Positions 8,993 to 17,148 of a stretch of DNA of 64,000 nt are shown piece after piece (within the stretch, counting starts at the first letter, position 1; the number at the start of each line of letters is the position of its first letter). This DNA is from CAZKAP01 sp964550895. GTDB lineage: Bacteria; Bacteroidota; Bacteroidia; Flavobacteriales; Flavobacteriaceae. The notes beneath the pieces were generated by a model that was given only the letters and a program-made list of their open reading frames with translations, was not told where the DNA came from and made no database searches. The DNA is taken from NCBI GenBank assembly GCA_964550895.1, contig CAZKAP010000015.1, positions 1 through 64,000 on the forward strand, written 5' to 3'. Made by a program: the position numbers and the translations under genes.

Positions 8993-9952
8993 CTGAAGAA
9001 GACCGTCAAAATACTTGTTCCCATAGCCATAGGATTGGCGGTGTTGTTCCTCTGGTACCGATCCACTACACAGGGCGATCGCAGCCAGATCTGGTACCAC
9101 ATCACCCACGCTCCGGCCGAATGGATCGCGGTATCCATACTGCTGGGCGTGATCAGCCATGTTTCGCGAGCCATACGCTGGAACTACCTGCTGGAGCCCC
9201 TCGGATACCGGCCTAAGATTAGCGGTAACTTTCTCATGGTCATGATCGCCTATTTCGCCAATCTCGGTATTCCAAGATCCGGCGAGGTTCTTCGGGCTAC
9301 GGCCCTGAGTAATTACGAAGGTGTTCCGTTCGAAAAAGGATTCGGGACCATAGTTACCGAGCGCATCATCGACCTGTTTCTACTGCTGCTGGTGGTGGTC
9401 ACCGCGGTGGTCCTTCAGACCGGCCTTCTTTACGACTATTTCCGGGAACAGAGCTGGGGCCTCTTATTGCTCCTTTTGGTCGGTCTGGCAGGTATAGGCG
9501 GGTTAATTCTATCCATTCGCTTCCTGCGCGGCAGCGAACACCCCCTGGCAAAAAAGTTCCTGAGCTTTCTGGACGGACTCGTGCAGGGCATAGGAAGCAT
9601 TATGAGAATGGAGAAACGCTGGGAATTCCTGGGGCATACCCTGCTGATCTGGACCTGCTATATCGGTATGTTCTGGGTCCTGCAGTACGCGTTGCCGGAG
9701 ACTTCCGGCATCTCGTTTCCAGCCATACTCACCGGATTCATAGCCGGCGCATTCGCGATGACGACCACCAATGGTGGGATTGGTCTGTACCCGGTTGCCG
9801 TGGGGTATGCACTTGCACTTTTCGGCGTGGACGCGAACTCGGGCTCCGCCCTGGGCTGGATTATTTGGATTAGCCAAACCCTTATGGTTGTGGCCCTTGG
9901 AACAATATCCTTTGCCCTGTTACCGTTCCTCTACAGCAGGCAGTTGAAGTAG
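8993..9952 (+). CDS. YbhN/LPG-synthase-type flippase-like membrane protein (non-ATG start)
   Basis: Polytopic inner-membrane protein of the lysylphosphatidylglycerol synthase transmembrane (flippase-like) family, about 319 residues. Hydrophobic segments are clear, for example WIAVSILLGVISHVSRAIR, LLLLVVVTAVVLQ, LLLLLVGLAGIGGLIL, GFIAGAFAMTTTNGGIGLYP and TLMVVALGTISFALLP. The family motif PRSGEVLRATAL and the GGIGLYPVA loop are present. No ATG or GTG exists in frame between the upstream stop at 8909 and the first membrane helix. I place the start at CTG 8993, where LKKTVKIL aligns with the MKKTLKI start I recall for homologues; TTG 9035 is the alternative but would cut the first helix. It follows panD by 10 bp. 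Substrate unknown. Confidence 0.8.
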   Translation: MKKTVKILVPIAIGLAVLFLWYRSTTQGDRSQIWYHITHAPAEWIAVSILLGVISHVSRAIRWNYLLEPLGYRPKISGNFLMVMIAYFANLGIPRSGEVLRATALSNYEGVPFEKGFGTIVTERIIDLFLLLLVVVTAVVLQTGLLYDYFREQSWGLLLLLLVGLAGIGGLILSIRFLRGSEHPLAKKFLSFLDGLVQGIGSIMRMEKRWEFLGHTLLIWTCYIGMFWVLQYALPETSGISFPAILTGFIAGAFAMTTTNGGIGLYPVAVGYALALFGVDANSGSALGWIIWISQTLMVVALGTISFALLPFLYSRQLK

Positions 9953-9964
9953 CCTGCCGGGCCT

Positions 9965-11104
9965 ATGAAGAAATGCTACATCCTGCTGTTTCTACTTGTC
10001 GCCGGTACGCTTCAGGCTCAGGTAACCCAGGAATCCTTCGACTCCTTTCAGTTGCAACAGGAGCGAAATCTGGTGTATTACCTGCCAGAGGACTACGATC
10101 CGTCGCGGAAATACCCCCTGATACTCGTGCTGGACGCAGAGTACCTCTTCGATCTGGTCGTGGCAAACGCGCGTTTCTACTCGAAGTACTACCGGATGCC
10201 GGAGTCGATTATACTAGGTATCCAACAGAGTGAATTCGACCTGCGCTGGTACGACTGTGACTTCGAACCCTCCACCGGCCTCCCCACCGAACGGTCGATG
10301 ATGTTTTACAATTTCATCGTCCGGGAACTCCTTCCCGCCTTCGAGGATCGGTTCAGCACGGCCCCGTTCAGGATGTTTATAGGCTACGATATCACGGCCA
10401 ATTTTGGAAATTACTTCCTCTTTGAGGATCGCTCGCTCTTTACTTCCTACCTGATCATCTCACCATTGCTCGCGGAAGAGATGGAGAGCCGGATTCCCTC
10501 CCGCCTGAGTGCACTGGATCAGAACCTCTTCTACAACCTGGCTCTGGAGAAATCCCCTTCCGAAGACCGGAACCGGATACTGCAGCTGGATCGGGCCATA
10601 TCCTCCCTGGAGCGCAAACAGCTCACCTATTACTTCGATCAATACGAGTCTCCGGACCACACCTCCATAGCCGCCTATGCCATCGGTAAGGCCTTCGACA
10701 ACGTTTTCCGTCGCTTCCGGCCCATTACCCCTCGCGAATACGAGGAAGAAATGCTTGCTCAACAGGGGCACGTCTACACCTATCTGGTAGATAAATACGC
10801 GATGCTTGAAGAGCTGCTGGGTTATGAAAAGGACTACGAACTGAATGACCTGATGGCCGTGTACCATGCCAGCCAGGAAAAGGGGGATTTGGAATCCCTG
10901 AGGTTCCTGCTCAAAGAGGCCCGCAGACTATTCCCGGACAGCATGATGCCCCATTTCCTGCAGGGTGAAATCTACCAGTGGGAAGGCGACCATCGCAAAG
11001 CTCTCAAGGCCTATGGAAGGGCCTACACGGAAAACGAAATCGCCATATTTACCAGGGAGCAGGCTTATCTCAAAATTGCAGCGCTCAAAAACGAGGGGGA
11101 GTAG
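9965..11104 (+). CDS. Secreted esterase-fold (alpha/beta hydrolase) protein lacking the Ser nucleophile, with C-terminal TPR-like region
   Basis: Exported protein of 379 residues with signal peptide MKKCYILLFLLVAGTLQAQ. The region 35-190 resembles the esterase/IroE-Fes family: YYLPEDYDPSRKYPLILVLD strand and turn, then MFIGYDITANFGNYFLF where the nucleophile elbow GxSxG is expected. Here the elbow reads G140-Y-D142-I-T-A, so the catalytic serine is replaced by Asp. The region around 300-379 reads as helix pairs (DLMAVYHASQEKGDLESLRF, FLQGEIYQWEGDHRKALKAY) typical of TPR repeats. The product is probably not an active serine hydrolase. It lies 12 bp after the YbhN-like gene and 95 bp before radA, an order I recall from other Flavobacteriaceae. 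Confidence 0.8.
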   Translation: MKKCYILLFLLVAGTLQAQVTQESFDSFQLQQERNLVYYLPEDYDPSRKYPLILVLDAEYLFDLVVANARFYSKYYRMPESIILGIQQSEFDLRWYDCDFEPSTGLPTERSMMFYNFIVRELLPAFEDRFSTAPFRMFIGYDITANFGNYFLFEDRSLFTSYLIISPLLAEEMESRIPSRLSALDQNLFYNLALEKSPSEDRNRILQLDRAISSLERKQLTYYFDQYESPDHTSIAAYAIGKAFDNVFRRFRPITPREYEEEMLAQQGHVYTYLVDKYAMLEELLGYEKDYELNDLMAVYHASQEKGDLESLRFLLKEARRLFPDSMMPHFLQGEIYQWEGDHRKALKAYGRAYTENEIAIFTREQAYLKIAALKNEGE

Positions 11105-11132
11105 TCCGCTTCTGCACTTCGGTTTTGCGTCG

Positions 11133-11140
11133 TACTTTTG
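11133..11140 (+). promoter_or_regulatory. Candidate -7 element of radA
   Basis: TACTTTTG matches TAnnTTTG exactly, 59 bp before the TTG start of radA. A loose -33-like TCTG lies 18 bp upstream. It would allow radA to be expressed apart from the pan operon. Confidence 0.45.
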
Positions 11141-11199
11141 CGGCCGGGCCTTCGGGATTGACCCTGTCCTGCGGAGGCCCCGGCCCAAACCCCTGAGTC

Positions 11200-12564
11200 T
11201 TGAGCAAAGTCAAATCCGTTTTCTACTGCCAGAGTTGCGGTGCCCAGTTCCCCAAGTGGATGGGACAGTGCAGTTCCTGTAAATCCTGGAATACCATAGC
11301 CGAGGAGGTGCTGAGGACTCCGGCTTCCCACTTGAAGGGGGTAGCCCGGAAGCCGCATGACAGGCCCGGGACCCTGCCCCTCAGTGAGATTACGGGAGAC
11401 AGTACGGAACGCATCGCACTGGGAATAGAGGAATTCGACCGCATACTCGGTGGCGGACTGGTTCCGGGGTCCGTAACCCTGCTGGGAGGAGCCCCGGGTG
11501 TCGGCAAGAGCACCCTGCTGCTGCAGCTGGCCGTACAATTCGGTGCACGCACGCTATACGTTTCGGGAGAGGAAAGTCAGCGACAGATCAAGTTGCGGGC
11601 CGATCGGCTGCAGTACCGAAGTGACGAATGCTACATACTCGCCGAGACCCGTACCCAGGATATACTTAAGGAAATCGAAGAGCTGGACACCCGCCTGGTT
11701 ATCGTGGATTCCATACAGACCCTCTACTCCGACCTGATCGAGGCCCCACCGGGCAGTGTCTCGCAGATCCGGCAGTGCTCGGCCGAATTGATCCGTTTCG
11801 CCAAGGAGACCCATACGGCCGTAATCCTTGTAGGTCATATCACCAAAGACGGCGGGCTGGCAGGTCCCAAACTGTTGGAACACATGGTCGATACCGTCCT
11901 GCAGTTCGAGGGCGAGGCCCAATACGGATTCCGGGTTTTGCGTTCGCTCAAGAACCGTTTCGGCAGTACTTCGGAGCTGGGCATCTTTGAAATGCAGGGC
12001 AACGGGCTTCGGGAAGTACAGAACCCCTCCGAACTCCTGCTTTCCCGGCAGGCTCAGCAACTCAGCGGTACTGCGGTAGCATCGACCCTGGAGGGGGTTC
12101 GGCCCCTGTTTGCCGAGCTGCAATCCCTGGTAAGCACAGCCGTGTACGGCACGCCTCAGCGATCCTCCACCGGATTCCCTGTGAAGCGCCTTCAGATGCT
12201 GTTGGCAGTCCTGGAGAAAAGGGCTGGATTCGCCCTGGGAACCAAGGACGTTTTTATGAACATCACCGGCGGGATACAGCTCAGTGACCCGGCCATGGAC
12301 CTGGCCGTCATCGCCGCCATACTGAGCAGTCATGCGGACATCAGTCTTCCCGCGGGCAGTTGCTTTGCAGCAGAAGTAGGACTGGCCGGGGAAATACGCG
12401 AAGTCCAGCGCCTGGACGCCCGCATATCCGAGGCAGAAAAACTCGGATTCCGGCGGTTCTACCTGTCGGCCTCCGCCCGTGTACAGGGCAACCACAAAGC
12501 CATGGAAGTGATCCCTTTACGCACGGTCTCTGACCTCGTCAACTCCCTGTTTCCCGGAGCCTGA
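11200..12564 (+). CDS. radA: DNA repair protein RadA
   Basis: RecA-like branch-migration ATPase that processes recombination intermediates. The protein has 454 residues. A C4 zinc finger (C10, C13, C24, C27: FYCQSCGAQFPKW then CSSC) is followed by Walker A GGAPGVGKST with Lys103, a Walker B LVIVDSIQTL, the RadA-specific KNRFGSTSELGIFEM motif, and a Lon-like C-terminal domain (GGIQLSDPAMDLAVIAAILS, EVGLAGEIREVQ). The start is TTG 11200; the resulting MSKVKSVFYCQSCG agrees with the usual N-terminus and no ATG is suitably placed. The last gene of the rightward block; the following aldo/keto reductase is convergent. Confidence 0.97.
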   Translation: MSKVKSVFYCQSCGAQFPKWMGQCSSCKSWNTIAEEVLRTPASHLKGVARKPHDRPGTLPLSEITGDSTERIALGIEEFDRILGGGLVPGSVTLLGGAPGVGKSTLLLQLAVQFGARTLYVSGEESQRQIKLRADRLQYRSDECYILAETRTQDILKEIEELDTRLVIVDSIQTLYSDLIEAPPGSVSQIRQCSAELIRFAKETHTAVILVGHITKDGGLAGPKLLEHMVDTVLQFEGEAQYGFRVLRSLKNRFGSTSELGIFEMQGNGLREVQNPSELLLSRQAQQLSGTAVASTLEGVRPLFAELQSLVSTAVYGTPQRSSTGFPVKRLQMLLAVLEKRAGFALGTKDVFMNITGGIQLSDPAMDLAVIAAILSSHADISLPAGSCFAAEVGLAGEIREVQRLDARISEAEKLGFRRFYLSASARVQGNHKAMEVIPLRTVSDLVNSLFPGA

Positions 12565-12583
12565 CCCCCTTCATGACTGCGTA

Positions 12584-13624
12584 TCAGGGTGCGGGATTAG
12601 GGATTCCTCGGTGAATTTCTTCAATGCCCTTTAGCACCTCGGAGCTTAGCTTCAGGTCGATGCTCTCGATATTCTCACGGAGCTGTTCCATGCGAGTCGC
12701 ACCGATGATGTTACTGCAGACGAAGGGTCGTGTATTGACAAAGGCAAGACTCATCTGAGCCAGTGACAGCCCGTGCTCTCTCGCCAATTCGTAATACTTC
12801 CGGGTGGCCTCCACAGCACGTGCACCGCTGTAGCGGTTGTAATTAGGGAAAAGAGTGATCCGCGCCCTCTGAGGGGCTTTACCTCCCAGATACTTGCCGC
12901 TCAGTACCCCAAAACCCAGGGGTGAGTAGGGAAGCAACGAAACCTGTGATCTCATTCCTATTTCCGATAGGCCCACCTCGTAAAGGCGGTTGAGCAAGCT
13001 GTAAGGATTCTGTATGGTGAGCACACGGGGCAGGTGGGGATGAGCCCTGTGCTCTTCCAGGTAACGCATGAGCCCCCAGGGCGTTTCGTTAGATACGCCT
13101 ATACAACGGATCTTTCCTTCTTCAATGAGCTCGGCCAGGGTAAGCAGGATTTCATGAAAGTTGTCCTTCCACTCTTCGTCCCGATCCCATTCAAAGCCCC
13201 GCTGTCCGAAGTAGTTCGTATTTCTCTCGGGCCAGTGGAGCTGGTACAGATCGATGTAGTCGGTTTGCAAACGGCGTAGGCTGCCTTCGACGGCCTCCCG
13301 TATGGAGTCCGGCCGGTATCCCGTGGTGCGGATGTGGCGGGTAAATGGAGCCGGACCTGCAATCTTCGAGGCCAGAACGACGGAGTCCCGCTTCCCCCGA
13401 TCTGCAAACCACTTACCGATGATCTCCTCGGTTACCCCGAAGAGTTCCCTGACGGCCGGAACCGGATAGAGCTCAGCGGTGTCAAAGAAATTCACGCCCT
13501 GATCCAGGGCGTAATCCATCTGGGCAAAGGCGTCCTGTTCGGTGTTCTGTCGGCCCCAGGTCATGGTACCCAGACATATCTTGCTCACCCGGATGTTCGT
13601 ATGGGGTAAAAAATGGTACTTCAT
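12584..13624 (-). CDS. Aldo/keto reductase (Tas/YghZ-like)
   Basis: NADPH-dependent oxidoreductase of the aldo/keto reductase fold, 346 residues, cytoplasmic. The catalytic tetrad can be placed: Asp and Tyr in NFFDTAELYP, Lys in VLASKIAGP, and His in DLYQLHWPER. The cofactor-binding end is CSNIIGATRMEQLRENI. The N-terminus MKYHFLPHTNIRVSKICLGT and motif LGTMTWGRQNTEQDA resemble Tas of E. coli. Substrate is not predictable. Its start overlaps the exonuclease III stop by 4 bp (TCAT on the plus strand, 13621-13624), so the two are translated together from the promoter at 14408-14415. Confidence 0.9.
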   Translation of the reverse strand: MKYHFLPHTNIRVSKICLGTMTWGRQNTEQDAFAQMDYALDQGVNFFDTAELYPVPAVRELFGVTEEIIGKWFADRGKRDSVVLASKIAGPAPFTRHIRTTGYRPDSIREAVEGSLRRLQTDYIDLYQLHWPERNTNYFGQRGFEWDRDEEWKDNFHEILLTLAELIEEGKIRCIGVSNETPWGLMRYLEEHRAHPHLPRVLTIQNPYSLLNRLYEVGLSEIGMRSQVSLLPYSPLGFGVLSGKYLGGKAPQRARITLFPNYNRYSGARAVEATRKYYELAREHGLSLAQMSLAFVNTRPFVCSNIIGATRMEQLRENIESIDLKLSSEVLKGIEEIHRGIPNPAP

Positions 13625-14394
13625 CTCAGCGATTCGATTTCAAGTAGTATGGGGCAGTGGTCGCTGTGGTGTGCCTCCGGCAGTATCTGCGCCCTTTGCA
13701 GCCGTTCCCCCAGGCGTTGATCGGCCATGGCATAATCGATCCTCCAACCCTTGTTATTGGCACGGGCATTAGCCCGGTAGCTCCACCAGGTATACCTATG
13801 GGGTTCCTCCGGGTAAAAATGACGAAAACTGTCGATAAAACCGGAATCGATAAAACGACCCAGCCATTCCCGCTCCTCCGGAAGAAATCCGGACACCTTC
13901 TTGTTGCGGACCGGATCGTGTATATCGATCGGCTCGTGACAGATGTTGTAATCACCGCAGATCACCAAACCTTCGCGTGACTTGCGGAGCTCGGTAACGT
14001 AGTCCAGGAAGTCGTCCATATACCTGAACTTAAGCGAGAGGCGGTCGGTATTCGTTCCCGACGGCAGGTACAGACTCATGATGGAGAGATCGCCGAAATC
14101 GGCACGCAGGTTCCGCCCCTCCTGATCCATATACGAGATGCCGGTTCCGTACACCACCTCATCAGGCTCGGTCTTGCTCAGCAGGGCAACCCCGCTGTAC
14201 CCCTTCTTTTCGGCGGGAAACCAGAACTGGTGCTCATATCCAAGGGTCTTGAGTTCCTCCACTGGTGCCTGGGATTCCAGGGCTTTGATCTCCTGAAGAC
14301 AAAGAACGTCCGGATCGGCCGCGCGAAGCCAGTCGGTGAATCCCTTTTTGGCGGCGGCGCGTATGCCATTTACGTTATAGGAAATGACGATCAT
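13621..14394 (-). CDS. xth: Exodeoxyribonuclease III (AP endonuclease)
   Basis: Mg-dependent 3'-5' exonuclease and abasic-site endonuclease of base excision repair, 257 residues. Visible motifs: ISYNVNGIRAAAKKG, VLCLQEIKA with the metal-binding Glu, KKGYSGVALLSK, ICGDYNICHEPIDIHDP (catalytic Asp and Asn), YTWWSY, WRIDYAMAD and the C-terminal SDHCPILLEI with catalytic Asp-His. I use ATG 14394 because MIVISYNVNG is the family start; the open frame continues upstream for 69 residues of unrelated, low-quality sequence across the promoter. First gene of a two-gene operon with the aldo/keto reductase. Confidence 0.95.
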   Translation of the reverse strand: MIVISYNVNGIRAAAKKGFTDWLRAADPDVLCLQEIKALESQAPVEELKTLGYEHQFWFPAEKKGYSGVALLSKTEPDEVVYGTGISYMDQEGRNLRADFGDLSIMSLYLPSGTNTDRLSLKFRYMDDFLDYVTELRKSREGLVICGDYNICHEPIDIHDPVRNKKVSGFLPEEREWLGRFIDSGFIDSFRHFYPEEPHRYTWWSYRANARANNKGWRIDYAMADQRLGERLQRAQILPEAHHSDHCPILLEIESLR

Positions 14395-14407
14395 CTCAAT
14401 TTTTTGG

Positions 14408-14415
14408 CAAAAATA
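14408..14415 (-). promoter_or_regulatory. Candidate -7 element of xth operon
   Basis: TATTTTTG on the minus strand is an exact TAnnTTTG match ending 13 bp before the xth ATG, leaving a leader of only a few bases. Confidence 0.5.
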
Positions 14416-14447
14416 CCCATAAGGAAAATTCTGTAGGCAGTATTGGT

Positions 14448-14455
14448 TACTTTTG
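14448..14455 (+). promoter_or_regulatory. Candidate -7 element of the barrel/TonB/GH13 operon
   Basis: TACTTTTG is an exact TAnnTTTG match 62 bp before the ATG at 14518, back to back with the xth element at 14408-14415. No clear -33. Confidence 0.45.
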
Positions 14456-14517
14456 AAAGTGATTGATCGCAGACCCAACACAGCGTAAAGGCGATCGGAC
14501 AATCCAAATACCCGTCG

Positions 14518-15051
14518 ATGATGAAAATTCCCAAGCTGATCCAAGGAGCACTCACCTTCGGCCTGTTTTGCCTGCTGACAGGCAGTATGGGCAACCTGCA
14601 TGCCCAGTATGGACCGGGAGACAGTGGGCAGGAACTCCGTTTCAATATGGGACTGTTCCTGGCCACCGGAACGGTCGAAGCCGCTTATGAATATTACATA
14701 TCCCGCGACATGAGTATCGGTCTCACCGGATATTTTGACAACGATAAAACCGACTTCAACGGTGGTTTCGGCATAGGGGGACTGGGTAGGGCCTACTTCG
14801 GTCAGCGCAGAAACGGACCCTTTGTGGAGGTATTCGGCCTCTACTATACCGGTGAAGATGAGGAAATACCCACGGTAGACCAGAAATATACCTCATTCGC
14901 CCTCGGAGGAAGCGGGGGCGTGAAATACGTGAATCCCAGTGGTCGTTTCGTCGTTGAGGGATTCGGAGGAGTCGGTCGCAACCTGAATCCGAAACGCAAC
15001 CAGAACACCTTCATGTTCCGCGTAGGTTTCTCCCTCGGCTATCGTTTCTAG
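14518..15051 (+). CDS. Small outer-membrane beta-barrel protein
   Basis: Exported protein of 177 residues with a signal peptide (LTFGLFCLLTGSMGNLHAQ). The mature part alternates polar and hydrophobic residues with many glycines and aromatics (GTVEAAYEYYISRDMSIGLTG, GPFVEVFGLYYTGEDEE, FRVGFSLGYRF) and ends in an aromatic, as expected of an 8-stranded barrel. No enzymatic motif is present and no specific family name can be assigned with confidence. It is separated by only 2 bp from the TonB receptor downstream, so a role linked to that transporter is likely. Confidence 0.75.
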   Translation: MMKIPKLIQGALTFGLFCLLTGSMGNLHAQYGPGDSGQELRFNMGLFLATGTVEAAYEYYISRDMSIGLTGYFDNDKTDFNGGFGIGGLGRAYFGQRRNGPFVEVFGLYYTGEDEEIPTVDQKYTSFALGGSGGVKYVNPSGRFVVEGFGGVGRNLNPKRNQNTFMFRVGFSLGYRF

Positions 15052-15053
15052 GG

Positions 15054-17129
15054 ATGCCATATACCCCGACTTTGCAGTTCCGGATCGGCCTGTTCCTCGG
15101 GCTGTTTTGCCAGCTGCCGGCATGGACTCAGACAAACACTTCTCCGGATAGTATCCAGCTCTCCGAGGTGGTGGTCCTGGAGAGACGTCCCAAAACGTCA
15201 TATGGGGGCATCACCCCAACAGAGGTCGCGAGTGCGGAAACCATAGCGGAATTTTCACCCGTGGACTATTCCGGGGTACTCAATACGGTACCCGGCCTCT
15301 TCCTGCAGAGCGGGGCCTACAATACCAATCGGATCAGCATACGTGGTATCGGTGCCCGATCTCCATTTGGCACGGATAAACTCAGGATGTACTTCAACGG
15401 AATACCAGTCACCAACGGCACTGGCGTATCCGTGATCGAAGCCTTCGACCTCGACAATCTCGCCAGTATAGAGGTAATCAAAGGCCCCTATGGGAACCGC
15501 TTCGGCAGTCCACTGGGCGGAGTAGTGCTGCTGGAGAGTATGCCGGTTACGGAGCCGGGCAAGCAGTTTACTTCGAAGACCACCCTGGGATCCTACAGCC
15601 TGTTCAAGAACCACAGCCGCTACCGTTACCTTGACGATCGCAGCCAGCTGGCCCTGAGTTTCAACAGCCTCCAGTCCCTGGGATACAGGGAAAACAGTCA
15701 GTTCGACCGTACCGGACTGTTTGCGCAGGGAGAACGACTAACCGGAGAGCGATCCCGCCTGGGTTTCCTGGTCAACTACATCGACTACTTTGCACAAATA
15801 CCCAGTTCACTGAATCGGCAGGATTTCCTGCAAAGCCCGGAACAGGCTGCGGCCAACTGGCTGGCCGTTCAGGGGTTCGAGCAGAATCAGTACCTGCTGG
15901 CCGGAGTATACCACAAGTGGTACCTGGGTGGCTCTTACCTGTTGAAAAGCGCGCTATTCTACTCCTATCTCGATCACTACGAAGTGCGACCCTTTAACAC
16001 CCTTACCGATATTACCCAGTCGTACGGGGCGCGTCTTGAACTCAGCCGCAAATCAGAAGATTGGGAATACTCCGTGGGCTTGGAGTCTTACAACGATCTG
16101 TATCGCTGGAATACCTTCGAGACCCTGGAGGATCCTTCCGGCGTGGAGGGAAGCCTGCAGGGTGAACTGCTCAGCAGGAACCGCGAATACAGAAATGTGC
16201 ATTTCGGTTTTGCCCGCCTCCGCTGGGATATGGCAACGGGTTGGACGGTTTCGGGGGGGCTCACTGCCAATCTCAGTCGGTATCAGTTCCGGAATTTCTC
16301 AGGCGAAAATGCCACGGACGGGACCATCCGAAGGAACTTCGACCCCGTACTGCTACCCAAACTGGAAGTACTTAAAAAACTGGACCAGGGCCTGGCCTAT
16401 ATCCGGGCGGGACAGGGGTTCTCCAACCCCGGCCTCGAGGAGGCCCTCACCCCGGACGGCGTACTTAACCCCGATATACGTCAGGAAAGGGGCCTCAGCT
16501 ACGAACTGGGTTATCAGCACAACTTTAACACGTGGCAGTTCGGCCTGAATGTGTTCCAGATGGACGTACAGGATTTACTGGTGGCCCGTCGCTTTAACGA
16601 GGATCAGTTTATAGGCATCAATGCAGGGGAGACGCGGCACCGGGGCCTGGAGGCCAGCCTGAACGGGCAACTTGGGAAGAAGGGCAGATCGCAGTGGTAT
16701 CCGCGCATATCCTATACCTACAGCGATTTTAACTTTCGGGACTTCGTCGACGAAGACATGGACTACAGTGGAAATACCCTGCCCGGAGTGCCGAAACACT
16801 ATCTGAACGGGGCCGTTCGCTGGGAACACCCCGACGGTTACAGCCTGACCTGGACCCACGAGTACAATGACCCCATAGCCCTGAACGATGCCAATACCGC
16901 ATATACCGGGTCCTACCACCTGGACCGGATTCGTTTCGCTTACCGCAGGTCACTCCCCAACGGTTGGACCTTCGGTATCGATTTGGGGGCCAATAATCTG
17001 TTCGATGTGACTTATGCCCGGTCCTTCGTAATCAATGCGGTGGGATTCGGTGGAAATGCTCCGCGCTACTTTTACCCGGGGGAACCCCTGAACTTTTGGG
17101 GCGCGCTGACCGCGGGTATTCGCTGGTAG
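15054..17129 (+). CDS. TonB-dependent receptor (no carboxypeptidase-like domain)
   Basis: Outer-membrane TonB-dependent transporter of 691 residues. Signal peptide ends near LPAWTQ. A short N-terminus leads directly to a TonB-box-like stretch SIQLSEVVVLERRP and the plug (YSGVLNTVPGLFLQSGAYNT, RISIRGIGARSPFGTDKLRM, LASIEVIKGPYGNRFGSPLGG). The barrel has the usual RGLEASLNGQLG and the C-terminus ends in an aromatic (TAGIRW). Size and plug style resemble siderophore or vitamin receptors more than SusC. No SusD is adjacent, but a GH13 lipoprotein follows after about 20 bp, so a glucan-derived ligand is possible though unproven. Confidence 0.92.
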   Translation: MPYTPTLQFRIGLFLGLFCQLPAWTQTNTSPDSIQLSEVVVLERRPKTSYGGITPTEVASAETIAEFSPVDYSGVLNTVPGLFLQSGAYNTNRISIRGIGARSPFGTDKLRMYFNGIPVTNGTGVSVIEAFDLDNLASIEVIKGPYGNRFGSPLGGVVLLESMPVTEPGKQFTSKTTLGSYSLFKNHSRYRYLDDRSQLALSFNSLQSLGYRENSQFDRTGLFAQGERLTGERSRLGFLVNYIDYFAQIPSSLNRQDFLQSPEQAAANWLAVQGFEQNQYLLAGVYHKWYLGGSYLLKSALFYSYLDHYEVRPFNTLTDITQSYGARLELSRKSEDWEYSVGLESYNDLYRWNTFETLEDPSGVEGSLQGELLSRNREYRNVHFGFARLRWDMATGWTVSGGLTANLSRYQFRNFSGENATDGTIRRNFDPVLLPKLEVLKKLDQGLAYIRAGQGFSNPGLEEALTPDGVLNPDIRQERGLSYELGYQHNFNTWQFGLNVFQMDVQDLLVARRFNEDQFIGINAGETRHRGLEASLNGQLGKKGRSQWYPRISYTYSDFNFRDFVDEDMDYSGNTLPGVPKHYLNGAVRWEHPDGYSLTWTHEYNDPIALNDANTAYTGSYHLDRIRFAYRRSLPNGWTFGIDLGANNLFDVTYARSFVINAVGFGGNAPRYFYPGEPLNFWGALTAGIRW

Positions 17130-17148
17130 GGGGTTTTTGACTATTTTA

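Noticed and set aside
11554..12495. Minus-strand frame of 313 codons within radA
   Set aside because: RadA motifs on the plus strand are complete; the antisense frame has no recognisable features.
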